Positions 26,401 through 41,618 are shown, counted from the stretch's first letter. The stretch: DNA of 64,000 bases from Hydractinia symbiolongicarpus (GCF_029227915.1 NC_079883.1:13330001-13394000); one strand, 5' to 3'. Notes: a model not told the origin generated them from the letters alone. Made by a program: numbers and translations.

Positions 26401-29345
26401 GTTTTTTAAATGCTTAAAATGTTTCATAATCCAGTTAAATATGCAAACAAACAGGGTTTAATCCAGGAAAATACTTTGGGCATCGGTAATCCCTTAAATT
26501 CACTTTCAACCTTTTCAGAAAACGAGAAACTCTATTTGCTTGTATCAAACAGTTAATATTTCAAGGTGGACCCACAAGATCTAGAACTGTTACCACCACA
26601 TTTTTTCTCATCCACAGGCTTCTCATTTTGTAAATATGTGCTTACGTGATCAATCACATACGCCAGTTGACCACGTTAAGCGATTGCGTAGCGTACCTAA
26701 TTTGATCTGGGTACGCGATATTTAAAATGGCTGTTTATTTGTTTAACAACACATGTGCAAAGGACATCATGCATGCAATACGGGCTCCAAGGTTAATCTT
26801 TTTTGTGGTAGAAAAGTGGGGATTGTTTTAAATCGTGAACCCCAAACACGATGATTAAGCGTCTACGTATAGCAACTCTCTCAATCTTAGCTTTCTTTTC
26901 TACTTGTCCGAAATAGTATGCATGACTATACTGTTATTTTCATAAATTTATTGCTTATTTTTCAGGTCATCCATCACAAGCAAATAGGCAAAAATGTGCT
27001 TCTTTTTCAAATTAAAAAAATCTTGATCAACTTGGCCTAAATAAAACTTCAAAATTCATTCGGAAAGTTCAGCTACATTTTAAAAAAATTGATAAGCTTG
27101 GTTCTCACTATGGGCTAACAATGAGTTAACTATAGTGCGCATAATGTGTTAGCCGATTTCAATTTTTGAGCTACAGGTACCTACGGTGGCATCGTTAGCT
27201 TTTTTATAGCCGAATATAATGCGAGAAAGAATGAGAAAGAAAGATAGAAAAAAGTCTTGTTATTATTACTACTTCGAAGAAGACGACGTAGCCTGGAAAG
27301 AAAGGAATTAACAAAATTACGAAAAAGGAAACAACCTTTGGTCAGAAAGGCAGGGAAAATCTTTCATGTTGAACGCCAACTCTTCTTCTTCTTCAAACGT
27401 CATTTTTTTAATTTTGTCAGCTATTTTAGTTTTAAAAGGACCTTTCACAACAAAACATACTACTATGTATAAAACATAGATAGCTTTGAGCACGACTTTT
27501 GTCGGCTTCCTTTGAAGATTGCTCAAAGTGAGCTTATCTCACTGTTAGCCAAAAAAAAAATATCAAAAAAATTTTGATTTACAAAAATTGGCTTACGATG
27601 AGCTAACGATGAGTTCAGCTGTGAGCTTAGCAGGTACTTTTACATTCACACTATGGGCTAACGTCATGTGCACTATGGTTAGCTCATCGTTAGTCCATAG
27701 TGAGAACCAAGCTATACAAACAGCAGGTTTCTTTTTTAAATTTGTTTAAATAACACTTGCAGCATAAAGAAAAAAATCCATTAAATTCGGACCTGCTATG
27801 GTTTCCAATTGTTTTGTCAAATGAAGAAATTATCTACAATTAAATAGATGATAAGTGCAGTTTTGCAGACTTGCTTATCCGTGCTCCCGCGGCGTTCACC
27901 TCCACATTAGTTAAGAAACGCATGGCTGATTTTCTTGTGCACGATCTAGGTACCAGCAACGAAGAGATTTATGTCTAGGTAGTTCTTTCAACTAAGTCAG
28001 GAGTCCGTGAATTAGCTAGGATGGTCAGGTTGGCTATGAATAGGCTGGCTCGTGGATTAAAGGGACCAAAATTATTCAATAATTCTGAGATCTAAAAGGA
28101 TGGTCAGGTTGGCTATGAATAATGAACAGACCTAATAAGGGTGGTAATAGACCTAGGTGTTGTGCTAGATAATAATAAGATTGATGAAGCACCTGCTTGT
28201 GCCTGAAACATAGTCCAATTCACATCGGCATTTGCAATTGCCAAAGCAAATGTTGACGTGTAAACAAAAATTGGTTTTTATTTAGGTTGTTTGTAAATTT
28301 TCTCTTTAAATTTAACTGTTTTTGTGTATTGGAGCATACGTTCACAAAAAAATATAAATTGCTGACGCCAAACACAAGTTTGCCGACCCAAAACAGGAAA
28401 ATGTCATTTTCGTGAAATAAACTTGATTAGAAAGGCTGCAATAGAAAGAATATAGTCTCCATCTCTTTTTCCCATTGTTAAAAAGTTTAAGACAAACAGT
28501 TATGCTTACATTAACAACTTAAATTTAACAACCATTTCAGACAGTAAGAGATTTCCATGATCAAGGTTGTCATTTAATCCGATTAAAACTATCAGATCAA
28601 AAAATATCCAATTTTTTTTAATCCTTATTTTAAAGCAAAAATTCAAAAAACATAATAAACAACTCAGTTACCGTTGGTTTTGGATCTGTCTCTTCCTTTG
28701 AAATTATTAGAGGTTCATGACCAAGCATACGAGCTTTAGCACGTGTCATTTTTAAACCATCATCAGGGCAAGAATTACTGCTACCGGCAGCTGTTTGTGC
28801 ATATTCAATCACTCTTTTGTCTTTCAGAATATGCTAGATAAAAAAGACATTAGCACATAATAACTGAGAAAGCAATATTAGAAAACAGGCATGTAAAGGG
28901 GCAGCATGGTTTCTCAGGGTAAGCTCAGTACTGGAAAATAAATAAAACTTAAAAGATGTTCAAAAAAAAAACAGCCTTTTCCTCTTCTATCAAGCACACA
29001 TTACACCAAGGTATATAATCAACTTTATTGGCTTTTATTGACAATTTAGTCATTAAAAATTCTTTATTTTGATTATTGCAACAGGTCATTGATACATACG
29101 TGAAGTATAGTCTTCACATTGATAGCCGTAAGGTTTGCCTTGGCTGCATTTTCCTCGAGATCAGCTTCTAACTTTGTCCAATCAATTTCGCCATTGTCAG
29201 AAGAATCGCTTTTATCTGCTTCCATTGAGCTGTCAAGTTCATGATTTTCTTTTGGGGATTTGCGCTTCCTTCTTTTCACACCCTTACTTTTCTGACGAGC
29301 AGTTCTTTTTACCCCTGGTCTTGGTGTAGATTGTAACTGAGACAT
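11436..29345 (-). CDS. GON4L: GON4L, complete 13-coding-exon gene (about 1840 aa)
   Basis: GON4L is a nuclear corepressor scaffold reported to work with YY1, SIN3A and HDAC1. Coding exons in order: 29100-29345, 28672-28833, 25267-25863, 23713-23873, 23380-23473, 20367-20566, 19251-19684, 18535-18734, 16842-18182, 15974-16206, 13413-15029, 12527-12632, 11436-11567. The sum is 5523 nt and every phase closes. Landmarks: NLTAINVKTILH near residue 75; an acidic SSDEEYEPKDDDEET; RTRSRFPMPNVEVEELEAAF; AQMQQHIQLLTQVYLL across the exon 5/6 junction; the conserved block VEDNLLAIGINQFKGKDKF; a first paired amphipathic helix (about 1056-1145, ending in exon 9); a second in exon 10 (WYWKIIQKIIEVTEFEKDSQ); and a C-terminal SANT/Myb-like helix region (VIVWTEGEDRLLLHAVAKEE) with an Asp-rich tail. 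An AG three bases upstream of the ATG suggests a spliced 5' UTR or trans-splice acceptor. Human GON4L is longer (about 2240 aa). Confidence 0.94.
11934..12170 (-). mobile_element. tRNA-derived SINE, family 2, full copy
   Basis: On the minus strand the element starts with a tRNA-like head (12097-12170) reading gcggagatggtgtagtggta. It contains an A box-like tggtgtagtggt and a B box ggttcgagtcc, so it has an internal RNA polymerase III promoter. The body follows and ends at ggatgtt near 11934. It lies in the last intron of GON4L. The head alone recurs at 52537-52630 and the body alone at 8186-8382. As a cloverleaf the head is degenerate, so I do not call a functional tRNA. Confidence 0.85.
16240..16346. 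repeat. Short tandem repeat, about 20-bp unit
   Basis: Five or six degenerate units of the type aacaccttcaaaaaacacaa lie directly upstream of GON4L exon 10 on the minus strand (in intron 9). Confidence 0.75.
16410..16645. mobile_element. MITE, hAT-like ends
   Basis: A 236-bp segment begins cagggtggctattcatt and ends with the inverse (gagttgtcaccctg). The CAGGGTG-C terminal form is common in hAT-type elements. Internal blocks are also inverted (ccaggacttttcc near the left, ggagtttttttcagga near the right). No convincing 8-bp target duplication is seen, so the insertion may be old. It lies in GON4L intron 9. Confidence 0.5.
20569..20595. repeat. Microsatellite (AAAT)n
   Basis: Six uninterrupted taaa/aaat units lie immediately upstream, in transcript sense, of the GON4L exon 6 acceptor (20567-20568). 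They supply its T-rich tract on the minus strand. Confidence 0.9.
21124..23353 (-). mobile_element. LINE (non-LTR retrotransposon), copy 2, 5'-truncated
   Basis: On the minus strand the upstream frame (23353-22031, 440 codons) covers a linker, then the reverse-transcriptase domain: motifs KLKIGKAAGVSGIVAEM, FGFVPGRGTTDAIFLLRQLQ, FAFVDLEKAFDRVPRKVIWW, GVHQGSVLSPLLFILVLEAL and the catalytic YADD box. A second frame (21976-21407) and a third (21401-21162) carry the PHD-like finger and the C-terminal GSETW and LNWLGHLERM motifs. The element ends in a CAT/ATG microsatellite. Relative to copy 1 the reading frame has one nonsense change (TGG to TAG at 22031-22033) and an 8-bp insertion near 21437-21446 that shifts frame. 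It is therefore inactive as it stands. It is 5'-truncated, without an endonuclease, and sits in GON4L intron 5, about 26 bp from the donor of exon 5. Confidence 0.95.
23985..24420. repeat. AT-rich inverted repeat cluster
   Basis: Repeated tacgaatttcgtattt-type palindromes and variants (tttttaaaaatacgaat, aaaatacgaaatttgtat) fill 23985-24200. They are followed by gaaacg/cgtttc-rich sequence. The cluster can fold into several hairpins. Located in GON4L intron 3 between exons 3 and 4. Confidence 0.75.
24588..24805. repeat. Tandem repeat, about 57-bp unit, four copies
   Basis: Four consecutive units share ctttaaagttgccgtatttc, attctaaaatgacgagaaa and cgtccctgtgaag, with a few substitutions each. 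Located in GON4L intron 3. Confidence 0.85.
26778..28098. repeat. Interspersed repeat R, copy A (split by a MITE)
   Basis: Blocks of this segment align with 58950-60451: atacgggctccaaggtt; cgtgaaccccaaacacga; agtatgcatgactatactg; aataacacttgcagcataaa; gtgcagttttgcagacttgc; ggttggctatgaataggct; and a shared end at gagatctaaaag. Copy A is interrupted by the inverted-repeat element at 27095-27713. I see no transposon termini of its own or any conserved reading frame, so the class is unknown. Located in GON4L intron 2. Confidence 0.75.
27095..27713. mobile_element. Inverted-repeat element inside repeat R copy A
   Basis: A 619-bp element has long terminal inverted repeats. The left end reads agcttggttctcactatggg. 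The right end, reverse-complemented, reads agcttggttctcactatgga, and similarity continues for about 50 bp (ctaac-atgag-taac). ATA flanks both sides (27092-27094 and 27714-27716). An internal plus-strand frame starts LLLLLRRRRRSLERKE, loosely like the Leu/Arg-rich leader of some PIF/Harbinger transposases, and fits the 3-bp duplication. That link is a weak inference. Confidence 0.7.
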
Positions 29346-29817
29346 TGCTAAATGTAAAATAGTTGTTACTAATTTTTATTTGATTCATTTTTTATAAACA
29401 TAAGCCTTATAAGCATAATAGTGCTGAAAAATAAATCGTGTGTGGAGGAACTATTCATACCCTAACACTAAGAAAAGCAGGCCTTACCAATAAAGCTTCT
29501 ATTGTTTTTGTTTTTATTTAGATTTAGATTTAGACTTAAAATTGATAGGGTTTTGCAATACATATCTGTTACAGGAAAAAGATAATAGCTTGCCTCAATA
29601 AAATAGGAGGGTTACTATCAAAATTAGAAGGGTGAGATTCCTAATAATGGGGGGTTGTTTTAAATGGGGGGTTGTTTTAAAAAGGGCGTTCTGACCCCTC
29701 TGCCAACTATGGGTTCTTTCTTGGATAGTTCTTATTTTTTATCAAGATGGCAAGTTATCAGTAGTTAGATATTGGTGTTTCGTGGCATTTATTAGCCCTT
29801 TTAATTCAGAATTTTAA

Positions 29818-30284
29818 GTGTTACCAACTAATTTATCATTGCAATTTCCATACTATATTTTAACTCTGCAAGAGTTTTGTAATGTAGTTTTTAAACTAAA
29901 CGAAGCATGTTGGGCTTCAAAAAACAGGTTCACACTTCCCTTGGTCAACACGGAATTTGGCAAAAAAGCCTTCCCATTTAGAGCTGCAAAAGTGTGGAAT
30001 AATCTTCCAGACCAAGTGACCTATGATGGAAGTCTGCTTTCGTTTAAGACTTCCGTCTCTAATGTATTTGGCAAATTCTAATGGAGATCACTTTTAAACT
30101 TTTTAATTTTTGTTTTTTATTCCTTTTCTTTTCAATTTTCACAGATTATAAATGTTACTATGTTTGATTGAGCTGAGGCAGTCTAAGGTTTAGCATTTTT
30201 TGTTTCTTTTTTGTTCTAGTGGGCCCCAGTGGAACAATCCACTAACTATAGGTTTTTGTGATTTTCTGGGCTAGCCACTTTAAA

Positions 30285-30319
<35 letters not shown>

Positions 30320-30320
30320 T
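29818..30320 (+). mobile_element. CR1/L2-like LINE, extreme 3' end
   Basis: An 87-codon frame (29818-30081) carries the usual end of a CR1/L2-type ORF2: KNRFTLPLVNTEFGKKAFPF, AAKVWNNLPDQV and SLLSFKTSVSNVF, then stop. A 3' UTR with gtgggccccagtggaac and ctgggctagccac follows, then an (ATT)n tail at about 30285-30320. The copy is severely 5'-truncated. It differs from the LINE at 1-936 and 21124-23353 in both protein and tail. Confidence 0.88.
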
Positions 30321-31515
30321 GGTAAACTTACTACTTTTGATACTGATTTATGCTCTCATTTTATAGCAACATATTTCTAGCGTTCTTACTTTACAAAACG
30401 CCTTGTTCTCAATAGTCTTTTAATTTAGCATAATGTTTCCTGTTGTTCATGAAATGTGAGTTTTTATGTTTTAGCTACCCCCTTAAATTAAAACAATTTT
30501 TTACTAGAGAAAAGTGTTATGCTTATAATAAAAACTATAAAATAATATGCAATAAAGAACATTAGTTTAAATGCATAAAATAAACATTAAGTTCAATGCA
30601 GAAAAGCGACACTAATTAAACAACATTCGGCATTTTCTGTGAAATTTTGCCATAAGTGGTTACAAACTGCTTATATTGAGTTAATTGATGCGCAAAAAAT
30701 ATGTTAATTGCTTTTTCGCTAAGAGTTTTTATTATTGCGCATTTCCATAGGAGGTCTCTGAATGATGGCTCTTTTTGTTGTTGTTATATTTTTAGCTCTT
30801 TTTTGCACGTGCGATATAAAAGTCTATAGGGCTTGTATGATACCCAGAAATGATCTGCAAGTGTAAAATCAGGCTTAAAATGTCACAAAAAGCAGGGGTT
30901 AATGTCAACACAACATCTTCTATCAACAAGAATCGGATGAGCTAGAGATGACTTTCCTTGTGACAGGAGTGTTAATAAAGGTTGATGGCAGATGTCAAAT
31001 ATTTGGTGTTAGTGTCACTGAACCGAATGGTACTTTCAAATTACAATTTTTGACATTCAGAGTTGAAAGAACTAGAGCGACAAAAAAAGTTCTATGCTCG
31101 TTGTCAACCCTATTTTGAGAACATCTAACTTCATGATTCAACTTCATCAGAGAGCTCTTTTTATTTTCCTGCGGTTTATGATGCACATTAAAATTTTTGA
31201 TTGAATGGTCTAATTTTGTGAGCGTGAGAAGTAATCAACTTTTAAAAGACGCCTAAAACAATACATACTCAAACTGAGAGCTTTAAATTATTCAAATTAG
31301 AGCGTTTATACAGGGTAGGAGATATACGAGGGTGCCAACATGTCGAAAAAAAACACAGGGGCTGTCGGACAAGTTCTGGTGTTTTATAAAAAAACTTTTT
31401 GAAAAAATTTTGCCCGGAGAAACCTGAATCAGCCCGAAACAACATTTTTTTAAGGATTTAATCCAGGCGGTTACAGTCAAAAACCTTGCAAAAAATTGAA
31501 AAAACGACTGCGGCC

Positions 31516-31871
31516 AGATAGATAGATAGACAGATGTGCATATTTTACATGGCTAGCCTCACAAATATCAAGGGATATACCCTGTCTATTATTTCCAGGA
31601 GGGGCCATGGCTTAGATGGAGAGTCCTAGAGTATTTAATGCTCATTTTGAGCGACGCAGACCCAATTAGGGCCCGCGCTCTACTAGACAACTCCCGGCAA
31701 CATCCAACGGCCCACACAGTGTGCCATCTTCCCAATTTCCCTCACATGGCTTGGATTAACCCGGGGCTATGGTAACATTCACTCGCCCATGTTGAATCGC
31801 CGTCAAGAGGAATCGAACCCCGGTCTCCCGCACAGAGTACGAGAGCTATAACCACTAATCTACGGCGCCAC
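31516..31871 (-). mobile_element. tRNA-derived SINE, family 1
   Basis: The same element as 55793-56143, in reverse. From the right it begins ggcgccgtagattagtggtt, has a B box ggttcgattcc, a body with tgttaccatagccccggg and gtctagtagagcgcgggc, and ends in a (TATC)n tail at about 31516-31530. Both copies are near full length and closely similar. This copy lies in an intergenic region. Confidence 0.92.
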
Positions 31872-32228
31872 CCTCGCATATACAGCACTTTCAGCAATTC
31901 AGCACCCTCTTGACAGACAGACAGATAATTTACTTCTGCTTCAGGCCACTCCCCTAAAGCAGCAGCAAACTTTAATAGTTATATATGCATATTGAAACAC
32001 AGAGGAACAGCCAGAAAAACTGTTTTTGAGTGCCTGAAAGATAGAACTAAAAGAATCCACAATAATTGATGCAGTTTGGCAGGATAAAGGGTTTATTTTT
32101 ATAAAACACTTGAAAAGTGGATGTATTAGGGGGTGGTAAAGGCATCTTGTGTACAGCATCTTGTCTCCATACACGCATACAGTATAGCTAGCTAGCTAGC
32201 TTAACCTACTTTTGTGGACAAACAAATA

Positions 32229-33414
32229 CCTTACTCCATGAAATTAACGAGCCAAGAAATTAACGCGAATTAAATTAACGGTTATGAAATTGACGCGGTT
32301 CAATGAAATTATTTTGAAAAAAGTCATTTTATTAACGCAGGCAAGGTTGTTTTCAAAAATGCATTTAATTAACGCAAATTTGAGAATATGCGATATCACA
32401 CGAAGCAAAAATTACGACAACAGTCAAATCCATGGTAGTAAAGCGGTCTCCTCTATTACAAGGTGATTTGGAAATCGAAATAAAAGTTTTCATTGTTTGG
32501 AAAGACAATGTTAAAGATTTAAAAATTTAAGGTGGCAGTAACCCTTTTAAAAATTGGAATTTTTTTTTTTAAATAATTAGTTACAAAAGGTTATTTTCAG
32601 ACTATATATCCATATTTTTTCTGTTATAACACACTTGTCACTTGTTTATGGCTAAAATACTATTATCTTTTCCCAAAAATATTCAGCCTCAACAATTTCT
32701 CTTTAAAATAAAATTCATGAATTATTAATTGCGAAATTGTACAGAAAGGAATGACGTAATTATTAAAGAGAAACGTTAATAACAACAAAGATAGCGCATT
32801 ATGTAGAAATTTAAGACGATCTTCATTATGCTACACTGCACGAGCTTTAACTTTCGATAGCATTTTCATTAATTACTTTAAAATTTTCAGACATGCTTGG
32901 TGAATCATGCAGCCAAGATACGGTGTGCGGAGAAATAAGAATGAAGAATGAACAAAAAAAATTTGCACATCGTTTTAACAGGTTTAACCCGAGGTTCATT
33001 TTATTGTGTATTAAGGCCTATATTTTTAGGAAATAGTAAAAAAATGGTATAAATAAAACACTGAGTAAATAATTCAGCTATTTGGACAGCTAAAAAAGGG
33101 TTTACGCTTTACGAAAAAGTGCTTTCAGTTAATTTTCCACTTGGATCAGAGTATGTAATTATACAAAAGCTATTTTAAAAAAGATCGCTGAAAAACAAAA
33201 ACACTGTTGAGCTAGCTATTGTCCGATGAGGAGGAAATAGTAGAAATTTTTTTAAAAAAATTGTATTTTTATGTTTTTTTAGACTTTAACATATTATAAA
33301 AAAGTTACCAAATTAACTGTATTTTAATTAAGATGCTATTTAATTAACAGTCATTAAATTAGCGCCAATTTTAAAAAACCGCGTTTCATGACTTGGTAAT
33401 TTCATGGAATAAGG
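32229..33414. mobile_element. Candidate non-autonomous DNA transposon (TA-flanked)
   Basis: The 1186-bp segment starts ccttactccatgaaattaac and ends with ggtaatttcatggaataagg, an inverted match of about 18 of 20 bases. TA lies immediately outside on both sides (32227-32228, 33415-33416). The match can be extended by AAA/TTT outside the TA, so exact ends are ambiguous. Subterminal aaattaacgc-type motifs recur at the left end (four times in 60 bp) and, diverged and inverted, at the right. No transposase frame is present. A TA target would fit Tc1/mariner-like or similar groups. Confidence 0.6.
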
Positions 33415-34126
33415 TATTTTCTATATATACAAAACCATACGTGACGTGGGGCTGGCGGAGCTGTATTTTGTGCTGCATTGGAAATACACCAAAGACCACG
33501 AGAAAAACATGGAAAGACCATGGCATTCGGAAATAAACATTTAAGTGATAAAAATAGACATCTATCTAACCTTTTTTGTTAGTTTTGTTAATTGGACTGT
33601 TGTTTTTTTCCTTCGCTTCACTGTTTTACCGCATGGCTTTGTTATTTGGTCCTCAGTCTTTTGTGCGAAGCTATTAATCTCGCGGATTGGCAAAAGCGCT
33701 TCAGCTAAATACATTCCGTGAGGACTTGAGAAATGAGTTCTTTGAGAAAAGGATCAATACGACAATCTAGGTGATAATAATTGGCGTTCCTAAATCTTTA
33801 AAATATTACAAACATTAAAATCAAACTAAGCATTTTCTTCATTTACTTGTTTCCTCTATTACTTGATATTTCTTTGTATATATTATGCCTGAGGCTGGCT
33901 GTTTATTTTTTGAGTCCTTGTTCTTGTTTTGTTTTAGATAGAAGAACCCAACTGGAGTTTAGCTATCCGTATATATAATTTTATTTCCTGAAATTTTCCT
34001 GAAATTTAGCTCTTATATATAGCTATATTGGCTGACATTCCCCTTGTTAAAAAGAAGTAACTCCTGCTTGGCTTCAAGGGAACCAAGGGTATAAAATGAT
34101 GTTTCAAAGGGCTTAAAAAGTTGGTG

Positions 34127-35485
34127 TGTTCCGTACGATGTCATTCACTGTACGATGTTGGGCTTTTTTGCCGTAGCGCTGAGAGTGACCATCCTCGTAC
34201 AAAACTGACCATCTTCGTACAGCGGCGAATATCGTCAAAATATAAAACTTTTATAATAAAATAATAACTTTTTTAAAATATCTTCTTTTCTTTTATTTCG
34301 TTTTCAAAAAGAATACATTCGTTTTACGATCTAGATGCCTATTTGAAAAAATACTAATAAGGCGAGCAGGTTAGACTCCTATCTGGATCTCATCAACCTC
34401 GTCCCCAGGACCTATTAGGCTTTTCATGGTTTTTATGGTAGTGACTTTTGAATTTTATGCTATATTGAATTTTCGTGCAAAAAAACTGTAAATCACCCTT
34501 GTCTCCAGTGCCTTTGCGTGGCACGTACGAAACTGTTTTTGTAAGCATGGTTTTGTTAATAATTGAGTGAGAACGGAGAAGAACGCAAAAACTTTCAATA
34601 TATTATTTTTTCTAACTTTTTAAGTTATTACGATAGGAAAAGGTAGGTAAATATCGACCTTTTCGAGTACTTTTTCGAACGCACATTTTTAAATTTATAT
34701 AAAAACTTTTAACGCGTGTTTTTATGTTCAGCACAATGAGGACTGAAAAGAGGTACATGGAAGAAAAATTTTAGGAATGACTAAACGGAATTCCGTAATA
34801 ATACCCGAACAGACTTATAAAACAATGATGGATTTTTTATGTGGAAGAATAGACAACGTTCTACGTGCTATGAAACGAAAACTTTGCAGAAAAAAATTCC
34901 AAATTGTACAAAGTTAGTATTGTTAAAAAAAATTCAACTTAAGTAGAAGAAGTGAAGTAGGCCCAGCCTCGTACACAGTTATTTAAGTTGTACGAAGTTG
35001 GTATTGTTAAAAAAAATTCAACCTAAGTAGAAAAAGTAATGGAGGCCCAACGTCGTACAAAGTTATCTCAGTTGTATGAAGTTGGTTCGAATCAGAAAAA
35101 TTCAAATAAATTAAAAGAAGTTAAGTAGGCCCAACCTCGTATATAGTATTTGAAGTCGTACGAAGTTAGTATGGATAAAAAGAATCAATTTTTAAGTGGG
35201 AGCAATGACGTTGCCCAACCTTGTACACAGTTATTTAGGTTGTACGAAGTTGGTACAATCGTTAGATAATAATGGTCAAAAATTAACGTTCAGAGAATAT
35301 TTAAGATATTATAATGTTTACTGAATGTATTTAGCAATGCTTAGATATTCATTTCTAAACCAAATTATTCGTTGCATAATTTTTGTACAGCAATTGCAAT
35401 GCCCATCTTCGTACAAAATTGCCCATCTTCGTACAAGTGCGAAAAATGACCAACCTCGTACAACGGGTCAATTTCGTACGGAACA
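34127..35485. mobile_element. Candidate non-autonomous element rich in GTACGA motifs
   Basis: A 1359-bp segment starts tgttccgtacgatgtcat and ends aatttcgtacggaaca. The outer 12 bp are a perfect inverted match, with weaker similarity for about 50 bp. GGTG lies directly outside both ends (34123-34126, 35486-35489). Motifs of the form cc-atc/acc-ttcgtaca are clustered near each end. Four tandem units of about 87 bp (34895-35260) each pair an inward cctcgtacacagtta with gttgtacgaagttgg. No long frame is present. Class unknown. Confidence 0.6.
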
Positions 35486-35639
35486 GGTGAACAAGTCTTT
35501 TTAAATTTTAAATATTGACAATTCACTTAGTTAATAGTTGTGCAAGAAAACCGTGCAGTTTAATCAATAGTGAATTAATATTAACTTAAAATAATCGATA
35601 AAAGGCTTGTGGTAAATTTTACTTTGGCAAAAAGGAAAT

Positions 35640-37050
35640 AAAAATGATACGTCCAAAGAAATTTTGTTATCAGTTTGTTTTGCAGTTACTTTTATTGCAT
35701 AGAGCTTGAAACGCCGATCAAAATAATGTATAGCATCGGATCAATGCTTAAAGTTTGACCTGTCAATCCACATTTTTTTTAACAAATTCATTTTCCTGTT
35801 GCTTCTATTGTGTAGTTCTTAATAAGACCCTGATCAAGAAAATGTATAGGATAGTGTGCTTTTGAAAAACAGTTACAGATATATTGTGGTTAAAAGGTTT
35901 TTTTTGATGACCTCATTAAAGGTTGTACCTCCTGCGAAAAATTAAGTGGACCAAATATGAAAGATCTTTAAAAGTTCTGTAGAAATATTTTTATTTTTTG
36001 AAGAATCTTTATCTGTTCTCAGGAAATTTTTGACCTCATGAGTTATATTAGCATTTGGGCATAATTATGGTAACTAAATATTGAAATTTTTTGTGAAATG
36101 TTCAAAACGCGTCAAAGTGAACAGCCAGAAAACATTTTTAACTCTATATGACTTGTCAAAAATGTTAAATATAACACCCTTGAGAGCATAATCATGACAT
36201 CATGCATAATTAGGAAATCTTCTTTTCTATTCAAATTCCCAGACAACCTTTCAAGCTCTTTTATATGCAATTAACTTTCTTTTTCGCGAAAGGTAACCTT
36301 TAACCTGTTTGTTTAGAAAATAGGTGGGTTGTCCTAGCCTTACAAAATTGGTTCTTATTTGGTCCCAGGTAGTCCCTAGTTGCCCACGCATAAGATGCTG
36401 TAGTTTTTACTATCCATTTTCAAGTTATTTAGCATTTAACTTAAAGTGCAATGCAATGGCTTCACTAATGTTAATAATATTTTCCTTTGGCGTCAATATT
36501 GTTTAAACGAAAAAAGTTTGTTAAATTACAGGATAATTGTATAGGTATTGTTTTAAAGACTTTATAAATAAAAAAAATATAAAAAATAAAACCTGCTTTG
36601 CAAAAGACACAGACACCCGAACTTTTGTATTATTATATAGACAGCCCGTAGAAAAAGCCACTGAGGATGGATAAAAATGAAAAAGGAGCATCATTTGGAT
36701 TTTGATGACGTCAGCAACTCATCCACAAGAAAAAAATTAGGTACTTGTTTTCACGTTGCCTCCATCGTTTAGAGCTTAAAGCGCTGATAAAGAAAATGTA
36801 TAATGATCATGCTTTTGATGAATGTTTAATAAGATAAAACATATTGGGTCGTGTACTTTTTACAAACGATTACAGAAATATTGTGGTTTAAATGTATTTT
36901 GATGATGTCATCAACCTGTTTATTCCGAAACTAATTCGGGGACCCAGGTTTGGGAAACTTACCCAAATTTGTCCCAGGTCCCTAGGGTTCCCTAGTTGTC
37001 CCTAGTTACCCATGTCGTGAAAAATGACTGACGTCACTTGTTTCCAAGTT
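35640..37050. repeat. Diverged internal repeats
   Basis: A recurring unit appears three times (about 35660, 35795, 36755): an approximation of ttgc-tctat-gt-tagagctt, aacgctgatcaagaaaatgt and atagtgatc. It is partly followed by cagaaatattgtggtt and ttttgatgacgtcatcaac blocks. A second unit with gtcccaggt-ccctagttg-ccca lies near 36350 and 36980. It looks like a decayed repetitive element. No frame or termini recognised. Confidence 0.45.
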
Positions 37051-37445
37051 ATTTGACCTCAAAGATTTGAGTGCATTGATCCTATTAAATGCGTTGATGT
37101 CAGACTAAATGCATTGGCGTCACACCATAACATCAGAAGGATTAACAAATTAGACATGACGTTTTCAGCGACATAAAAAAGTGAAGATATCCACTTTGGC
37201 GGTCACAGATGGACACAACTTCCTTATTGTTATATAAATGTCTTATATATGATTAGGGCTTAAGTGATGAGTCAGTTCTGTAATATTGTACTAGAGAAGT
37301 CTCTAAAATGACTAATAAATTATTTTTATGAACCAGTATTGTCAAATTAACATCACATAAAAAGAAAAGAAATTTTGTTTGTCCAGCAACAAAGTGCTAT
37401 TAACAATTAATTCTGGTTTATCATTGACTTTTTTTAATGTAAATA

Positions 37446-41150
<3,705 letters not shown>

Positions 41151-41167
41151 AATTAAAATAATTTGGT

Positions 41168-41245
41168 GTATGCACACCATACCGGCGTAAGAAGTACACA
41201 TCATATCGGTGTAAGAAATACACACCATACTGGTGTAAGAAGGAG
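41168..41245. repeat. Tandem repeat, about 28-bp unit, three copies
   Basis: Three units of the form cacaccataccggcgtaaga occur right after the GPATCH11 stop, so they are probably in its 3' UTR. Substitutions are few. Confidence 0.85.
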
Positions 41246-41618
41246 TGTTTTATTGCTTTTTTGCTGCACGTGGTTAGTGACTACCTTCAACTGAAGGAGG
41301 AACAGATTCACATTGGGAAGAAGTTTAAAAGAACTGCTGAGGTGTTATGATCAGACATTCAGATAAATCTTCGCATCCGGAGCATGAGCCAATAATCAGT
41401 GATCCGGAGACAAGACCTCGTGTGGTACATGCTGCTATTTTTTTTAAAAAAAAACACAAAAAAAACCCAGATATTATAATGTTAAGAATGTTATCACTTA
41501 ACACAATACCCTAGTTACTGTAAAATCAGTATTTTATACAAAAATAATCTATCTATATAATTTTGCGTCGTGTGTATGCCATGTGCGTGTGTGTGTATGT
41601 GGTGACTATTTTAGTTCT

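Larger units (their letters stand above)
30321..37445. other. Gene-poor region between LINE end and GPATCH11
   Basis: No host gene is supported in about 7.1 kb. It holds a SINE (31516-31871), two candidate non-autonomous DNA transposons (32229-33414 and 34127-35485) and a set of diverged internal repeats (35640-37050). The small frames here have no recognisable domains. Confidence 0.6.

Noticed and set aside
41552-41600. Possible Helitron 5' end (A followed by tctatataattttgcg)
   Set aside because: No matching hairpin and CTRR end could be found downstream.
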